NCBI RefSeq assembly: GCF_018599185.1
Contig: NZ_JAHFVL010000002.1
Coordinates: forward strand, 372,001 to 436,000
Direction of reading: 5' to 3'
Source: Rhodanobacter sp. LX-99
GTDB lineage: Bacteria; Pseudomonadota; Gammaproteobacteria; Xanthomonadales; Rhodanobacteraceae
Length of the DNA: 64,000 nt
In this document: piece by piece, positions 26,243 to 35,645 of the stretch
Layout of the letters: every line of letters starts with the position of its first letter
Position numbering within the stretch: the first letter of the stretch is position 1
Notes under the pieces: model-generated
What the model was told of the DNA's origin: nothing
The model's input: the letters and a program-made list of their open reading frames with translations, nothing else
The model's database searches: none
Position numbers and translations under genes: made by a program

Positions 26243-28990
26243 TTAGGGTTTCGCCGGCGGCGTATCCAGCTTGTCGAAGTTCACGACCGCGTTGAGTACC
26301 AGCGGATAGCTGCCGATGGTTTCGCCGCGCCAGATCGGGTTGCTGGCGAACAGCAGCACATGACCCTTGCCGTAGCGGGCGTCGACCACGGCGGCGCGTT
26401 CGGCCATCTCGTCGCCGCCGTCGAGCAGGCCGGAGATCAAGAGGTTCTTGGCGTCGGCGTAGCGCAGGATCACCCGCGGACGCTGGTCGGCCGGGATCAC
26501 CCACGGGTTGTTGCGCATCTGCTCGATGTTCAGCGGCAGCGGCTGCCATGGCTTGACGTCGGGCAGGGCGGCCGGAGCGATCGAGGCGCGGCCTTCGGGC
26601 GTGTCCGTGTCGTGCGGGCCGCCGCGTCCGGTCGGGCGCTGGAAATCCTTCGCGGTCGGCAGGCCCTTGTCGCCGGTGACCAGGTTGGACACCTTGAACG
26701 ACTGGCCGGCTGCGCTGTACAGCGCCAGTTCGTCGCGGCTGTAACCGGTGGCGATCGGGCCGCTGCGGTCGACGAACTTCGCCTGCAGCACGCTGCCGAC
26801 GACTTTCAGCTTGTCGGTTTTCGTGACGAACACGCCCGGCGCCAGGCCGACATCGATGGCGAACTTCGCCGTGTCCTCGGCGGTGATCAGCAAGCCGCCG
26901 GCCTGCACGAATCGCTTGAGGTTCGCGACGCCGCTCTCTCCCAGTCCGGGGCGGATGTCGTCGGTGGCGTCGATATGGCCCAGGTTCGGCGTCAATGCGG
27001 TGGTCTTCCACGGCAGCGGATTGCCCCACATCGGCAGGCCGTCGATGATCTGCTGGGCGCTGGCGTCGCCGACCGGACCGAACAGGATCACGTCGTACTT
27101 CGCGCGCAGGTCGCCGGCTTTCGCCACGTCCTGGGTGCTGATGTAGTCGTACGGCACCTCCAGCTTGTCCAGCGCCATGCGCCACCAGCCTTCGGTCTGG
27201 GTGCTCAGCCAGGTGTGCATCAGCGCGATGCGCGGCAGCTTCGCCTGCGGCATGTCGACTGCGGCCAGACCTTGCGGCACGGCGATCGGCCCGTCGAGCA
27301 GGCTCATCGGCGCCTTGAGGATCGCGGTGTCGGTCACCCGCACCACCTGCACGTCGAACAGGTCGCCCATCGACCAGCCGGTGTCGTCGTAGGGGTGCTG
27401 CTGCGGGTCCTTCGGCGACCAGTACTGGCGGTCGAGCAGGGTGTCGACGATGCGCGAATACGGCTGGTCCATGCGCACGACGTAGCTGCCGGCGGGGAAG
27501 GTCCGCGTTTTGGCCTTCTTCTTGTCGTCGTCCTGCTTCGGCAGCGTGACCGTGACCGGCGCGCTGGTGCGGCTGATCTCCGCGTGCTGCAGTTGCAGAA
27601 CCCGCAGCAGCTGGGCGCGCGAACCGGGGCGCTTGTCGTCGGCCGGGAACACGTACGCAGCCGGGCCGGCCTGCTGCGGCTTCTCGATCGAGCGCTTGCT
27701 CTTCAGGTAGAAGTTCTTCAGGAACTGCTGGCCGTTGCCGGCGAAGTAGTTGAGCGCGGTGAGCAGGCCGGTCTGCTGGTAGTTGTTGTTGTTGCGCTGC
27801 GACCACTTGACGGTCGGCAGCGGCGGGTTCGGGCGGTACCAGGTGCGCTGGTATTCCTCGGGGTCGAGGATGCGCTGCACGGTGTCGGCGCCGGCGTTGC
27901 CGAAAGTTTCGTACAGGCGGCTGATGCCGTTGTGCATGGCGGCGATGAACATCAGGTAGCCCGGGCTCCAGGTGTCGAAGTCGCCGTGGGTGAACACGCC
28001 GGGCATGCCGAGCCGGGTCATCTGCTGCACGTTGTCCCAGCCCAGCTGTTGCCACTCGCCGGTGAGGATGGGGTCGATCCATGCGTTGTACGGGCCATCG
28101 CCCACGGTGTTGTCGTACAGGAACGGCACCGATTCGTGCAGGTCGTGCAGCACCTGCGCGTGCCAGCCGACGAAGGTGTCGGCCACGTGGCGGGTGAGGT
28201 TCAGCGACATCCCCATCGCGTCGCGGTTGTTGTCGTGCGCCACGTAGTGGCCCCAGTACAGCAGCCGCGGGTAATTCTGGCCCGGATGCGCCAGGTGCCA
28301 GTTGTACAGGTCGGCCATGCGGTCGCGGCCGTCGACCTCGACCACCGGCGTGATCAGGGTGACCACGTGCGAGCGGATCTGCCGGATGTACGGCGCCTCG
28401 TCCACCGCGAGGCGGTAGGCCAGTTCCATCAGCGCGGTGGGCGAGCCGGTCTCGGTGGAGTGGATGGCGCCGGTGATGTAATAGACCGGCGTGGACTGTG
28501 CGATCAGCTGGTCGGCCGTGGCGTCGTCCATGCCGATGCGGCGCGGATCGGCCAGCTTGGCCAGGCGCGCCTTGTTCGCGTCGAGGTCGGCCAGCAGGCT
28601 TTCGTCGGCGATCGCCACCGCGATCATCTCGCGGCCTTCCTCGCTCTTGCCGATGGTGAACACCTTCACCCGCGGGCTGGCCGCGGCCAGTGCGCGGAAG
28701 TAGCGGTGGACGTCGGCCACATGGGGCAGGTAGTCCGGTGCGCCGGCGATGTGGCCGAGCACCTTGTCCGGCGTGGGCACGCTGGCGGAGGCGGGCAGGT
28801 AGTCGGTCAGCGGCGAGTTGAACGAGGGATCGGTGGTGAACTTCAGGATCTGCGCCGTATACGCCTGGTCGACCGGCTGGGCCGGGTCGCGGGCATACGG
28901 CTTCGAGTTGTCGGGTTCGGTCGCCGCAAATACACCGCAAGTGCCTGATGCCAGCAGCACGGCGAGCAAGAGCCGGATGGACGCGCGCAT
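26243..28990 (-). CDS. exported M14-family zinc carboxypeptidase, large form
   Basis: 915 aa. The signal peptide (residues 1-22) ends at G-V-F-A-A. The M14 zinc-binding HxxE is visible in 'G-A-I-H-S-T-E-T-G-S-P' near residue 190, followed by helices typical of the family. The C-terminal ~250 residues form an additional Rossmann-like domain ('L-I-S-G-L-L-D-G-G-D-E-M-A-E-R', 'G-H-V-L-L-F'), which is what was copied into the fragment at 21.4 kb. Expected to trim C-terminal residues from peptides in the periplasm or outside. Last gene of a minus-strand peptidase cluster. Confidence 0.9.
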   Translation of the reverse strand: MRASIRLLLAVLLASGTCGVFAATEPDNSKPYARDPAQPVDQAYTAQILKFTTDPSFNSPLTDYLPASASVPTPDKVLGHIAGAPDYLPHVADVHRYFRALAAASPRVKVFTIGKSEEGREMIAVAIADESLLADLDANKARLAKLADPRRIGMDDATADQLIAQSTPVYYITGAIHSTETGSPTALMELAYRLAVDEAPYIRQIRSHVVTLITPVVEVDGRDRMADLYNWHLAHPGQNYPRLLYWGHYVAHDNNRDAMGMSLNLTRHVADTFVGWHAQVLHDLHESVPFLYDNTVGDGPYNAWIDPILTGEWQQLGWDNVQQMTRLGMPGVFTHGDFDTWSPGYLMFIAAMHNGISRLYETFGNAGADTVQRILDPEEYQRTWYRPNPPLPTVKWSQRNNNNYQQTGLLTALNYFAGNGQQFLKNFYLKSKRSIEKPQQAGPAAYVFPADDKRPGSRAQLLRVLQLQHAEISRTSAPVTVTLPKQDDDKKKAKTRTFPAGSYVVRMDQPYSRIVDTLLDRQYWSPKDPQQHPYDDTGWSMGDLFDVQVVRVTDTAILKAPMSLLDGPIAVPQGLAAVDMPQAKLPRIALMHTWLSTQTEGWWRMALDKLEVPYDYISTQDVAKAGDLRAKYDVILFGPVGDASAQQIIDGLPMWGNPLPWKTTALTPNLGHIDATDDIRPGLGESGVANLKRFVQAGGLLITAEDTAKFAIDVGLAPGVFVTKTDKLKVVGSVLQAKFVDRSGPIATGYSRDELALYSAAGQSFKVSNLVTGDKGLPTAKDFQRPTGRGGPHDTDTPEGRASIAPAALPDVKPWQPLPLNIEQMRNNPWVIPADQRPRVILRYADAKNLLISGLLDGGDEMAERAAVVDARYGKGHVLLFASNPIWRGETIGSYPLVLNAVVNFDKLDTPPAKP

Positions 28991-29192
28991 GATGAGTTTT
29001 CCCCTGGAGCTGCAAGGCAGCTGACCGCTGCACTCTGCCAGAACGGCAGCGGCCGCGTGTAGCCCATCAGTTGGGTAGGGATATCCGAACCGCCATCGTA
29101 CGGCCGCAGCGATCCGGAGCGGTGTACCGCCGCGCGGACGACGGGCCGCGCTCCTGCCGGAATCGGGCGGGAGCGCCCCCCTTGGCGGAGGT

Positions 29193-29860
29193 TCAGTGCA
29201 CGGCTGCGGTATCGCCGGTGCCGGCGGTGCTTGCCGCCGTCACGCCGGGGCCGATGCCGGAACCCACGAACTGCACGAGCTTTGCGTGCAGCGCGGCCCG
29301 GTTGGCTTCGTCGTGGAAGCCGTGCATCTCGTTGGGCTTGTACGGCCATTCGTGCGCGATATTCCGTTTCGCCAGCGCCTGGTGCAGGCTGAGGCCCTGG
29401 ACGGGCGGCACGCGCCTGTCCTCGCCGCCGACCACCAGCATCACGCGCGCCTTGAGCCTGTCGAGCTGGTTGATCGGCGAATGGCTGGCCAGCACGCTCA
29501 TGTCGTCGCCCAGCTGGCGCTTGAGGTAAGCCTCGCCGAAGCTCGATTGCGGGATATCGCCGCGGCGGTACATCAGGGGCAGGTCGTGGACGCCCACGTA
29601 GCCGACTGCGCACTTGTAAAGGCCCGGCTCCTTCACCGCGCCCTCGAGTGCCGCATAGCCGCCGTGGCTGCCGCCGTGGCTGCCGCCGTAGATGCAGATC
29701 CGTTGCGGGCCGGCGATGCCATGGGCGATCGCCCAGCGGGTCGCGTCGGTGACGTCGTCCTGCATCTTGCCGCCCAACTCCTTCCAGCCGGCGCGTTCGT
29801 AGTCGTAGCCATAGCCGCCGGAACCGCGGTAGTTCACCTGCAGCACGGCCGCGGTGTCGG
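29193..29860 (-). pseudogene. remnant of an S9 prolyl-oligopeptidase-family peptidase (catalytic domain only)
   Basis: About 220 residues of an S9 alpha/beta-hydrolase domain: 'V-L-Q-V-N-Y-R-G-S-G-G-Y-G', Ser region, Asp in 'G-G-E-D-R-R-V-P-P' and His in 'M-H-G-F-H-D-E'. The beta-propeller half (~400 residues in the family) is absent, and homology breaks at a perfect 24-bp palindrome. The nucleophile elbow carries a tandem 12-base duplication, giving G-G-S-H-G-G-S-H-G-G instead of one G-G-S-x-G-G. Only a GTG is available as start and no signal peptide remains. I read it as a dead gene, although a short translated domain is not excluded. Confidence 0.75.
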
Positions 29861-29866
29861 AGCGGG

Positions 29867-29890
29867 TCGGAGGCGGCCGGCCGCCTCCGA
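29867..29890. repeat. perfect 24-bp palindrome at the S9 break point
   Basis: 24 bases, 29867-29890, equal to their own reverse complement. The palindrome lies between the stop of the PSMA-like peptidase gene (29910) and the truncated 5' end of the S9 remnant. It could act as a terminator stem without T-run or mark the deletion end. Confidence 0.7.
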
Positions 29891-29909
29891 TCGAGCGTGG
29901 TGTTGTCGG

Positions 29910-32228
29910 CTAGGACCGCTCGTCCAGCAGTGCTGTCAGCTGGTCGAGTTGCGCACGGTAGCGGTCGAGCACCCTGGCGGTGAGCGTGGCGTAGTGGTTG
30001 GCCTCGTTCCATCGACGCGACTCGAGTGCCTCGCGCACGCCGGGCACGGTCTTGACGTCATAGCCGGTGAGCATGCCGGGGGCGTAGATCATGTGCTTGA
30101 ACCACGCACGGCCGGGCAGGCCGGACGGATCAGTGAGGCGCTGCTCCATGCTGCCGATCAAGCGGTCCAGTTGCTGCCGCTGTGCGGCGGCCAGGTCGAA
30201 GCCGGCGGCGGCACGCTTGTCGTAGGCGGCCTGGTAGGCCTTGGCGCTTTGCGCGAGCTGTTTCGCCGCCCGGTCGAGTGGGGCAAGGTCGATCGCCGGC
30301 ATGTCGGAGTCGCGCGCGGGCGGGGCGACCGGCCGGGTCGGGTCGGCATCGAGCGCGAACGCATGGCCGTCCAGCAACTTGTGTTGCTGTTCGGTGGCCT
30401 TGCGGGTGCTGTCCACCAGCTTGTGCAGTTCGCCGACGTAGCGGTCGAGCGTGCGGCTGAAGTCGCCGAAGCGCAGCGGCAGCACGTTGGCGTTGGCCGT
30501 GCGCAGCACGACATGGCCGGCGACCTTGGCCAGCGCCACGCCGTATTCGAAGCTCGGGTCGCCGAAGCGCACGTAATGGTCGAACGAGTCGTAGCGCGAG
30601 TGGTAGATGCCGCCATTGTCGTCCTCGCCGCCGAAGCCGAGATCCAGCGAGGCGATGCCGAGGTGTTCCAGGAACGCGCTGTAGTCGGAGCCCGAGCCGA
30701 GCGCCCCGATCGGCAGGTCGCCGCCGGCCGCGGCCAGCTCGGCGATCGTCTTGACCTCCGGCTTGGCGTTCTTGTTGCTGCCGGCCACCAGCATGTGCGC
30801 GCGCAGGCGTTCGCGCACGCTGACATGGGTTTCCGGGTCGGCCACGCCGGAGGCCACCTGGTTGACCAGGTGCTGCAGCGAGTGGCTGCCGCCGGCGCCG
30901 AGGAAGCCGCGGCCGTTGGTGTCGGAATTGACGTACAGCACGGCCTTCTGCTGCAGCTCGGCGGCGTGCGTCTCGGCCCATTCGGTGGAACCGAGCAGGC
31001 CCGGTTCCTCGCCGTCCCAGCTGGCGTAGACCAGGGTGCGCTGCGGCCGCCAGCCCTGCTTGAGCAGGCCGCCGATGGCCTTGGCCTCGGCCATCAGCGC
31101 GATGTTGCCGGCCAGCGGGTCCCAGGCACCGAACACCCAGCCGTCATGGTGGTTGCCGCGCACGATCCACTGGTCCGGTTCGGTCGAGCCCTTGATCGTG
31201 GCGATCACGTCGTAGACCGGTTGCTGGCCCCAGTCCGATTGCACGGTCAGGTGCACGTTCGCCGTGCTCGGGCCGACGTGGTAGGTCAGCGGCAGTGCGC
31301 CGCGCCAGCCGGCCGGCGCCACCGGGCCGGTCAATGCCTGCAGCAGCGGGGTGGCGTCGGCATAGGAGATCGGCAGCACCGGGATCTTCAGCAGGGTCGT
31401 CGCGTCCTTCAGCGACAGGCGCTTGGCGCCCGCGGTGGAACCCGTGCCGGGGGTCAGCGGATCGCCGGGATAGACCTGCATGTCGGCCACCGAACCGCGC
31501 TGCACGCCCTGCGCCGGACGCCAGCCGCCTTGCGGATAGACGTCGCCCTTGGCGTAGCCGTCGTCGTGCGGGTCGGAATAGATCAGGCAGCCGACCGCGC
31601 CGTGTTCCTGTGCCAGCTTCGGTTTCAGGCCGCGCCAGCCGCCGCCGTAGCGGGTGAGCACGATCTTGCCGCGCACGTCGATGCCGCGCCGTGCCAGCTC
31701 CTTGTAGTCGTCCGGCATGCCGTAGTTGGCGTAGACCAGCGGTGCGCTGACGTCGCCGTCGGCGCCGTAGACGTTGTAGGGCGGCAGGGTGCCGGCGAGG
31801 CTGGAGGTGGCATCGCCGGCGATGGCCGGCTCCTTCAGCACGGCGGTGTAGGGCTTCGGCCCCAGCAGTTCCAGCGCCACCTTTTTCGGCGTGGGGTAGA
31901 GCACGTTGAAGGTCTCGATATGCGCGTCCCAGCCCCATTCGCGAAACTTCGCCAGCATGAATTCGGCATTCGCCCGGTCGTGCGGCGAGCCCACCTGGTT
32001 GGGCTGCGACGACATCTGCTTGAGCCAGCTGCGCAGTTCGGCGGGATCGAGCTGGGCGTCGAAGCGCCGTTCGAGGTCCTGTTGGGCGGTCGCTGCGGCG
32101 GTGCTGAAGCCGAACATGGGGCCGTCATCGGCGTGGCCGGGTGCGTTCGCGGCGGCGACGGCGAAGGTCGCCAGCAGGCAGGTCAGGGTCAGCACGGGCC
32201 GTATCGCGTATCGGGTCATCTGGGTCAT
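29910..32228 (-). CDS. exported M28 peptidase, glutamate carboxypeptidase II (PSMA)-like
   Basis: 772 aa with signal peptide. After a PA-type domain (residues ~115-330), the M28 ligands appear as 'G-N-H-H-D-G-W-V-F-G-A-W-D-P', 'W-D-G-E-E-P-G-L-L-G-S', 'V-N-S-D-T-N-G-R-G' and 'Y-H-S-R-Y-D-S'. The C-terminal ~150 residues match the transferrin-receptor-like dimerisation domain. Family members cleave acidic C-terminal residues from peptides. The start ATG overlaps the stop of the upstream gene by four bases (ATGA), so the two are coupled. Confidence 0.9.
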   Translation of the reverse strand: MTQMTRYAIRPVLTLTCLLATFAVAAANAPGHADDGPMFGFSTAAATAQQDLERRFDAQLDPAELRSWLKQMSSQPNQVGSPHDRANAEFMLAKFREWGWDAHIETFNVLYPTPKKVALELLGPKPYTAVLKEPAIAGDATSSLAGTLPPYNVYGADGDVSAPLVYANYGMPDDYKELARRGIDVRGKIVLTRYGGGWRGLKPKLAQEHGAVGCLIYSDPHDDGYAKGDVYPQGGWRPAQGVQRGSVADMQVYPGDPLTPGTGSTAGAKRLSLKDATTLLKIPVLPISYADATPLLQALTGPVAPAGWRGALPLTYHVGPSTANVHLTVQSDWGQQPVYDVIATIKGSTEPDQWIVRGNHHDGWVFGAWDPLAGNIALMAEAKAIGGLLKQGWRPQRTLVYASWDGEEPGLLGSTEWAETHAAELQQKAVLYVNSDTNGRGFLGAGGSHSLQHLVNQVASGVADPETHVSVRERLRAHMLVAGSNKNAKPEVKTIAELAAAGGDLPIGALGSGSDYSAFLEHLGIASLDLGFGGEDDNGGIYHSRYDSFDHYVRFGDPSFEYGVALAKVAGHVVLRTANANVLPLRFGDFSRTLDRYVGELHKLVDSTRKATEQQHKLLDGHAFALDADPTRPVAPPARDSDMPAIDLAPLDRAAKQLAQSAKAYQAAYDKRAAAGFDLAAAQRQQLDRLIGSMEQRLTDPSGLPGRAWFKHMIYAPGMLTGYDVKTVPGVREALESRRWNEANHYATLTARVLDRYRAQLDQLTALLDERS

Positions 32229-33658
32229 TCCCCTTTGGGTGTGGTGGCGGATTCGGCCGGCTGCGCCGGCTGAGGCGGATCGGCAAGATCGGACGGCCGG
32301 GCCGCATCCCTGTCCCGGATGGTGACGTCCTGGGCGAAGAGCTGGCGCGCATCCGCGTCCGTGCAGGTCAGCTTGTACTTGCCGGGGCGCAGGTAGAGCA
32401 CGCTGCGGGGTTCGATCAGCCCGTTGCTGATGCGGTCGCTGGTGACGGCGTTCAACGGGACCGGGTCGAGTACCAGGCGATCGGCGGGAATCGCGTCGCT
32501 GCCCTCGTCGGCATAACGCGCTTCGACCATGCACGGATAGGTGTGTTTGCATCGTTCGCCACCGACGAAGTACGGCTTGCGGCTGCCACCGAGATCGAGC
32601 CAGGTGGGACGGCCGCGGTTGAGCTGCTGTGGCGGGAAGAACACGCTGACGTCATAGCCGGGACGCAGCGACCATGGCCGGCCCTTCTTGTCCACGAACA
32701 CGATCGGTGCCCTGGGCTGCAGTTTCCCCATCACCGAAGCGTAGTCGGGGTGGTCGTCGCTGGCCGACGGATGGGGATACAGCACGGTCTGCTCCACCGT
32801 GAGCGGGTCGATGCCGCTGAGCTTGTGCAGGTGCTGAGCCATGGTGGAGCCGCCCAGGTAGGCGCCCGATTCCTGGATGTGTGCGTAGCCGGCGTTGACC
32901 ACCAGTCGCGCCTTCGGATCGTTCTTGAATACCTGGCGGTAGATGTTGCGGGCCTGCTCGGCTTCGCGGGCATCGCCGCTGGCATCGGAGAGCGCTTCGT
33001 AGGCGACCACCTTGAAGCCCAGTTTCAGGGCGGTGCGCACCATCTCGGCGTAGATCGGTTCCTCGGTATAGAAACCGCTGTCAGGGACCGGGTAGCCGCG
33101 CGCCTGCAGTCCGGTATCGGTCTGGTATAGCGTCTCGGCGGCGAAGTAGTCGAAACCTTCCGCGCGCAGCTTGCCCAGCAGTTGCACGGTCAGCGTGCGG
33201 GTGAGCGGTACGTTGTGCGCTTCGTTGAAGAACACAGCACGGTAGTGCCTGGCCAGCTCGGGAATCGCTTCCAGCGCCGGCCGGGCGCGGTAGTCGGGGT
33301 TGTCCAGCGGCGAGGCCCGGTCGTCCGGCAGCGCCGGCTGCTTGATCGAGAAGCTGGCTGCGGCGTCCGGATAGTCGCCGATGAAGCTCTGGTACCAGCT
33401 CAGGTACTGGCCGAAAATGATGTGAAAGGCGGGATCCGGGTTGGTGGCGTATGGATAGCGCATCACCTGGTATTGGGCCAGCAGGCTCTTGTGCTTGTTG
33501 GCCTCGCGCATGATCTGCTCGGACTGCTGCGATGCGGCGACCTGTTCCGCCTGCCATTGCGAGGCCGACTGGGAGGCCGACTGCGCATGGCCCGGCGAGC
33601 CGGGCAGGAACAGTCCAAGCGCAAGGCCGAGCACGGGGAAAGGGGTACGGTTTGGCAT
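32225..33658 (-). CDS. exported protein with EreA/ChaN-like domain
   Basis: 477 aa. Signal peptide (residues ~1-25), then a Ser/Gln-rich stretch. The core (residues ~135-300) shows 'A-V-F-F-N-E-A-H-N-V-P-L-T-R' and 'D-Y-F-A-A-E-T-L', resembling the Glu/His strands of erythromycin-esterase/ChaN-fold proteins, and 'A-R-L-V-V-N-A-G-Y-A-H-I-Q-E-S'. The C-terminus looks like an extra beta domain. No activity can be named. It is the first gene of the minus-strand operon with the PSMA-like peptidase and, further on, M14. Confidence 0.6.
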   Translation of the reverse strand: MPNRTPFPVLGLALGLFLPGSPGHAQSASQSASQWQAEQVAASQQSEQIMREANKHKSLLAQYQVMRYPYATNPDPAFHIIFGQYLSWYQSFIGDYPDAAASFSIKQPALPDDRASPLDNPDYRARPALEAIPELARHYRAVFFNEAHNVPLTRTLTVQLLGKLRAEGFDYFAAETLYQTDTGLQARGYPVPDSGFYTEEPIYAEMVRTALKLGFKVVAYEALSDASGDAREAEQARNIYRQVFKNDPKARLVVNAGYAHIQESGAYLGGSTMAQHLHKLSGIDPLTVEQTVLYPHPSASDDHPDYASVMGKLQPRAPIVFVDKKGRPWSLRPGYDVSVFFPPQQLNRGRPTWLDLGGSRKPYFVGGERCKHTYPCMVEARYADEGSDAIPADRLVLDPVPLNAVTSDRISNGLIEPRSVLYLRPGKYKLTCTDADARQLFAQDVTIRDRDAARPSDLADPPQPAQPAESATTPKGE

Positions 33659-33888
33659 CGGGTTCTCCTGATACGGTGTTCGGGAGGTCGTCTGCCTGTT
33701 TTACGGCACGCGCAGGCTGTCGCGTGGCAGCACGCCGGGACGTGTGCAGTTGGGCCAGCCTGGGTGGGCATGGCTGCGTCGAGCATGCAGCATGAACCGT
33801 GGCGGTGCCCCGTGCCAAGCGGCACAGGGCCATCGCCGCGATTCGGGAGCACAATCCGGGAACCCTTGCTCACTTGAGGAGTACGACC

Positions 33889-34662
33889 ATGCGTCCCACT
33901 GTCCTTGCTGTGTTGCTTGCCGTCGCCCTTCCTGCCGTGGCCCTGGCCCAGGCTGCGAATCCGCACGAAGCGGCGATTTCCGCCGCGGTACAGAAAGCGC
34001 TCAATGATCCGGCCCGCCACGCCGATCGTTCCGATGACGCCCGCCGCAAGATCGGCGCGGTGATGATGTTCGCCGAAGTGAAGCCGGGCCAGAAAGTGCT
34101 GGAGCTGGTGCCGGGAAGCGGCTACTGGACGCGCGTGTTCAGCGCCATCGTCGGTCCGCAGGGACACGTCTACACGGTCTGGCCGGGCGAGATGGCGAAG
34201 TACTCCGACAAGAGCCTGGCGCAATGGCAGAAGCTGGCCGCCACGCCGCATTACGCCAACGTCAGCCTGTTGCAGCAGCCGGCGGCGCTGTTGAGCGTGT
34301 CGGAGCCGGTCGACCTGGTGTTCACCGCGCAGAACTACCACGACTACCATGACCCGTTCATGGGCCCGGTGGACATGGCAGGCTTCGACAAGCGGGTCTA
34401 CGACGCGCTCAAGCCGGGCGGCCTGTTCGTGGTGATCGACCACGCGGCCCCGGCCGGCTCCGGCCTCGCCGACACCGATACCTTGCACCGCATCGATCCG
34501 GCCGTGGTGAAGCAGGAAGTGGAAGCGGCCGGTTTCGTGTTCGACGGCGAGAGCGACGCGCTGCGCAACCCGGCCGATGCACACGACCTCAAGGTGTTCG
34601 ACAAGTCGATACGCGGCCACACCGACCAGTTCATCTACCGCTTCCGCAAGCCGGCGAAATAA
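33889..34662 (+). CDS. exported COG4798-type methyltransferase-like protein
   Basis: 257 aa. Unusually for a methyltransferase fold it starts with a signal peptide (M-R-P-T-V-L-A-V-L-L-A-V-A-L-P-A-V-A-L-A). The SAM motif region reads 'K-V-L-E-L-V-P-G-S-G-Y-W-T-R' and post-motifs 'F-T-A-Q-N-Y-H-D-Y-H-D' and 'L-K-P-G-G-L-F-V-V-I-D-H' follow. This set defines the predicted exported methyltransferase group; whether it works outside the cytoplasm, where SAM is lacking, is unresolved. The ATG at 33889 fits the signal peptide. Confidence 0.82.
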   Translation: MRPTVLAVLLAVALPAVALAQAANPHEAAISAAVQKALNDPARHADRSDDARRKIGAVMMFAEVKPGQKVLELVPGSGYWTRVFSAIVGPQGHVYTVWPGEMAKYSDKSLAQWQKLAATPHYANVSLLQQPAALLSVSEPVDLVFTAQNYHDYHDPFMGPVDMAGFDKRVYDALKPGGLFVVIDHAAPAGSGLADTDTLHRIDPAVVKQEVEAAGFVFDGESDALRNPADAHDLKVFDKSIRGHTDQFIYRFRKPAK

Positions 34663-34790
34663 TCGCCCGCATCCTGGCGGGCCGCGCGCATGCGTCGTGC
34701 GGCCCGCTTGAGCTGCGACGGCGGTTGGCGGCACCATCGGCTTATCCATGCAGCCAGACCCGCGTCCGGCTCACGATGCCGAGGAATGCC

Positions 34791-34979
34791 GTGAATCCCG
34801 TTGACCCCGCCGCCTTGTCCGCGCCTGATGCGGACGACCCGCCGCCGGTGCGACCGGCCGAGCCGGATGCCGCCGACTGCTGCGGCGAGGGTTGCGTGCG
34901 TTGCGTGTATGACGTCTACGAGGAAGCGCTTGAGCGTTACGAGGCCGCGCTGGCCGCGTGGCGCGCCCGTCATCCCTGA
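34791..34979 (+). CDS. small 'oxidoreductase-like' Cys-motif protein
   Basis: 62 aa, GTG start preceded by gagga at five bases. The middle 'D-C-C-G-E-G-C-V-R-C-V-Y-D-V-Y-E-E' is the Cys-rich signature of the oxidoreductase-like domain found alone in many proteobacteria and at the N-terminus of eukaryotic proteins. Four Cys could bind metal. Function unknown. An ATG 15 bases upstream is an alternative start without a good ribosome site. Confidence 0.75.
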   Translation: MNPVDPAALSAPDADDPPPVRPAEPDAADCCGEGCVRCVYDVYEEALERYEAALAAWRARHP

Positions 34980-35002
34980 GTTGCGTCCGCCGAGGAGGAA
35001 CC

Positions 35003-35071
35003 ATGAGGATCGCCGTGACCCGTGAAGTCAGTTCCGCCCCCGGTGGCTGCTCGACGCCGGTTTCCAGATGA
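35003..35071 (+). CDS. 22-codon ORF coupled to the GNAT gene
   Basis: ATG at 35003 has one of the strongest Shine-Dalgarno sequences in the window (gaggagg) and runs 22 codons (M-R-I-A-V-T-R-E-V-S-S-A...) to a TGA that overlaps the GNAT start by four bases. It may be a leader peptide driving coupled translation, or the 5' stub of a lost gene; 'A-V-T-R-E-V-S' resembles the start of dimethylargininase-type proteins as I remember them. Confidence 0.3.
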   Translation: MRIAVTREVSSAPGGCSTPVSR

Positions 35072-35580
35072 CAGCCGTCGACGTGGCGGATGCGGGAAGG
35101 AGCCGGGCGACGCGCCCCCGCTATCGTCTCGCCGGCCCGCAGGACGCGGTCGCGATCGGTGTGTTGGCGCGTCGGGTGACGCGGCGCTGGATTCTGCCGG
35201 AGCAGCCAGCGAGTGCGGCACCGCCGCTGTTGCTGGGCATGAGCGCACGGGTGATCCGCAGGAAGATCCAGGCCGGCCAGCGCTTCCACCTGGCGTGGTG
35301 CGACGACGGGCGCCTGGTCGGGGTGGCGGCCATGCGCGAGGATTCCCACCTGTTCCAGTTCTTCGTCACGACCCGCATGCACGGTCACGGTATCGCACGC
35401 CGGCTGTGGCAGCGCGTCATGCGCGATGCCGTGCGCCGCGCCGGTACGCGCCGCTTCACCCTGAATGCCTCGGCGATGGCGGTACCGGTGTACCTGCACT
35501 TCGGCTTTGTGCCCAGCGGGCCGTTGACGGTCAGCAGTACCGGCCTGGTCGTTCAGCCGATGCGCCTCGATCTGCCATGA
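35068..35580 (+). CDS. GNAT-family N-acetyltransferase
   Basis: 170 aa. The GNAT fold is seen in 'R-Y-R-L-A-G-P-Q-D-A' (strand 1), 'G-R-L-V-G-V-A-A-M-R-E-D' (strands 2-3), 'L-F-Q-F-F-V-T-T-R-M-H-G-H-G-I-A-R-R-L-W' (strand 4 and acetyl-CoA loop, normally R/Q-x-x-G-x-G/A) and 'V-Y-L-H-F-G-F-V-P' (motif B). Acceptor unknown. Its start overlaps a 22-codon ORF and its stop overlaps an ATG at 35577, so the small cluster is likely cotranscribed. Confidence 0.85.
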   Translation: MTAVDVADAGRSRATRPRYRLAGPQDAVAIGVLARRVTRRWILPEQPASAAPPLLLGMSARVIRRKIQAGQRFHLAWCDDGRLVGVAAMREDSHLFQFFVTTRMHGHGIARRLWQRVMRDAVRRAGTRRFTLNASAMAVPVYLHFGFVPSGPLTVSSTGLVVQPMRLDLP

Positions 35581-35645
35581 TGAAAACCGCGAAGGGATGC
35601 CTGGCAGGATCCCTGCACTACAACGATCGACGGGGGGATGGGCAC

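Noticed and set aside
26360..28948. 862-codon plus-strand ORF opposite the M14 gene, and similar long antisense ORFs at 29.2-32.3 kb and 52.5-54.1 kb
   Set aside because: They are Arg/Ala/Val/His-rich antisense frames of well-supported peptidase and dehydrogenase genes, a usual effect of high G+C.
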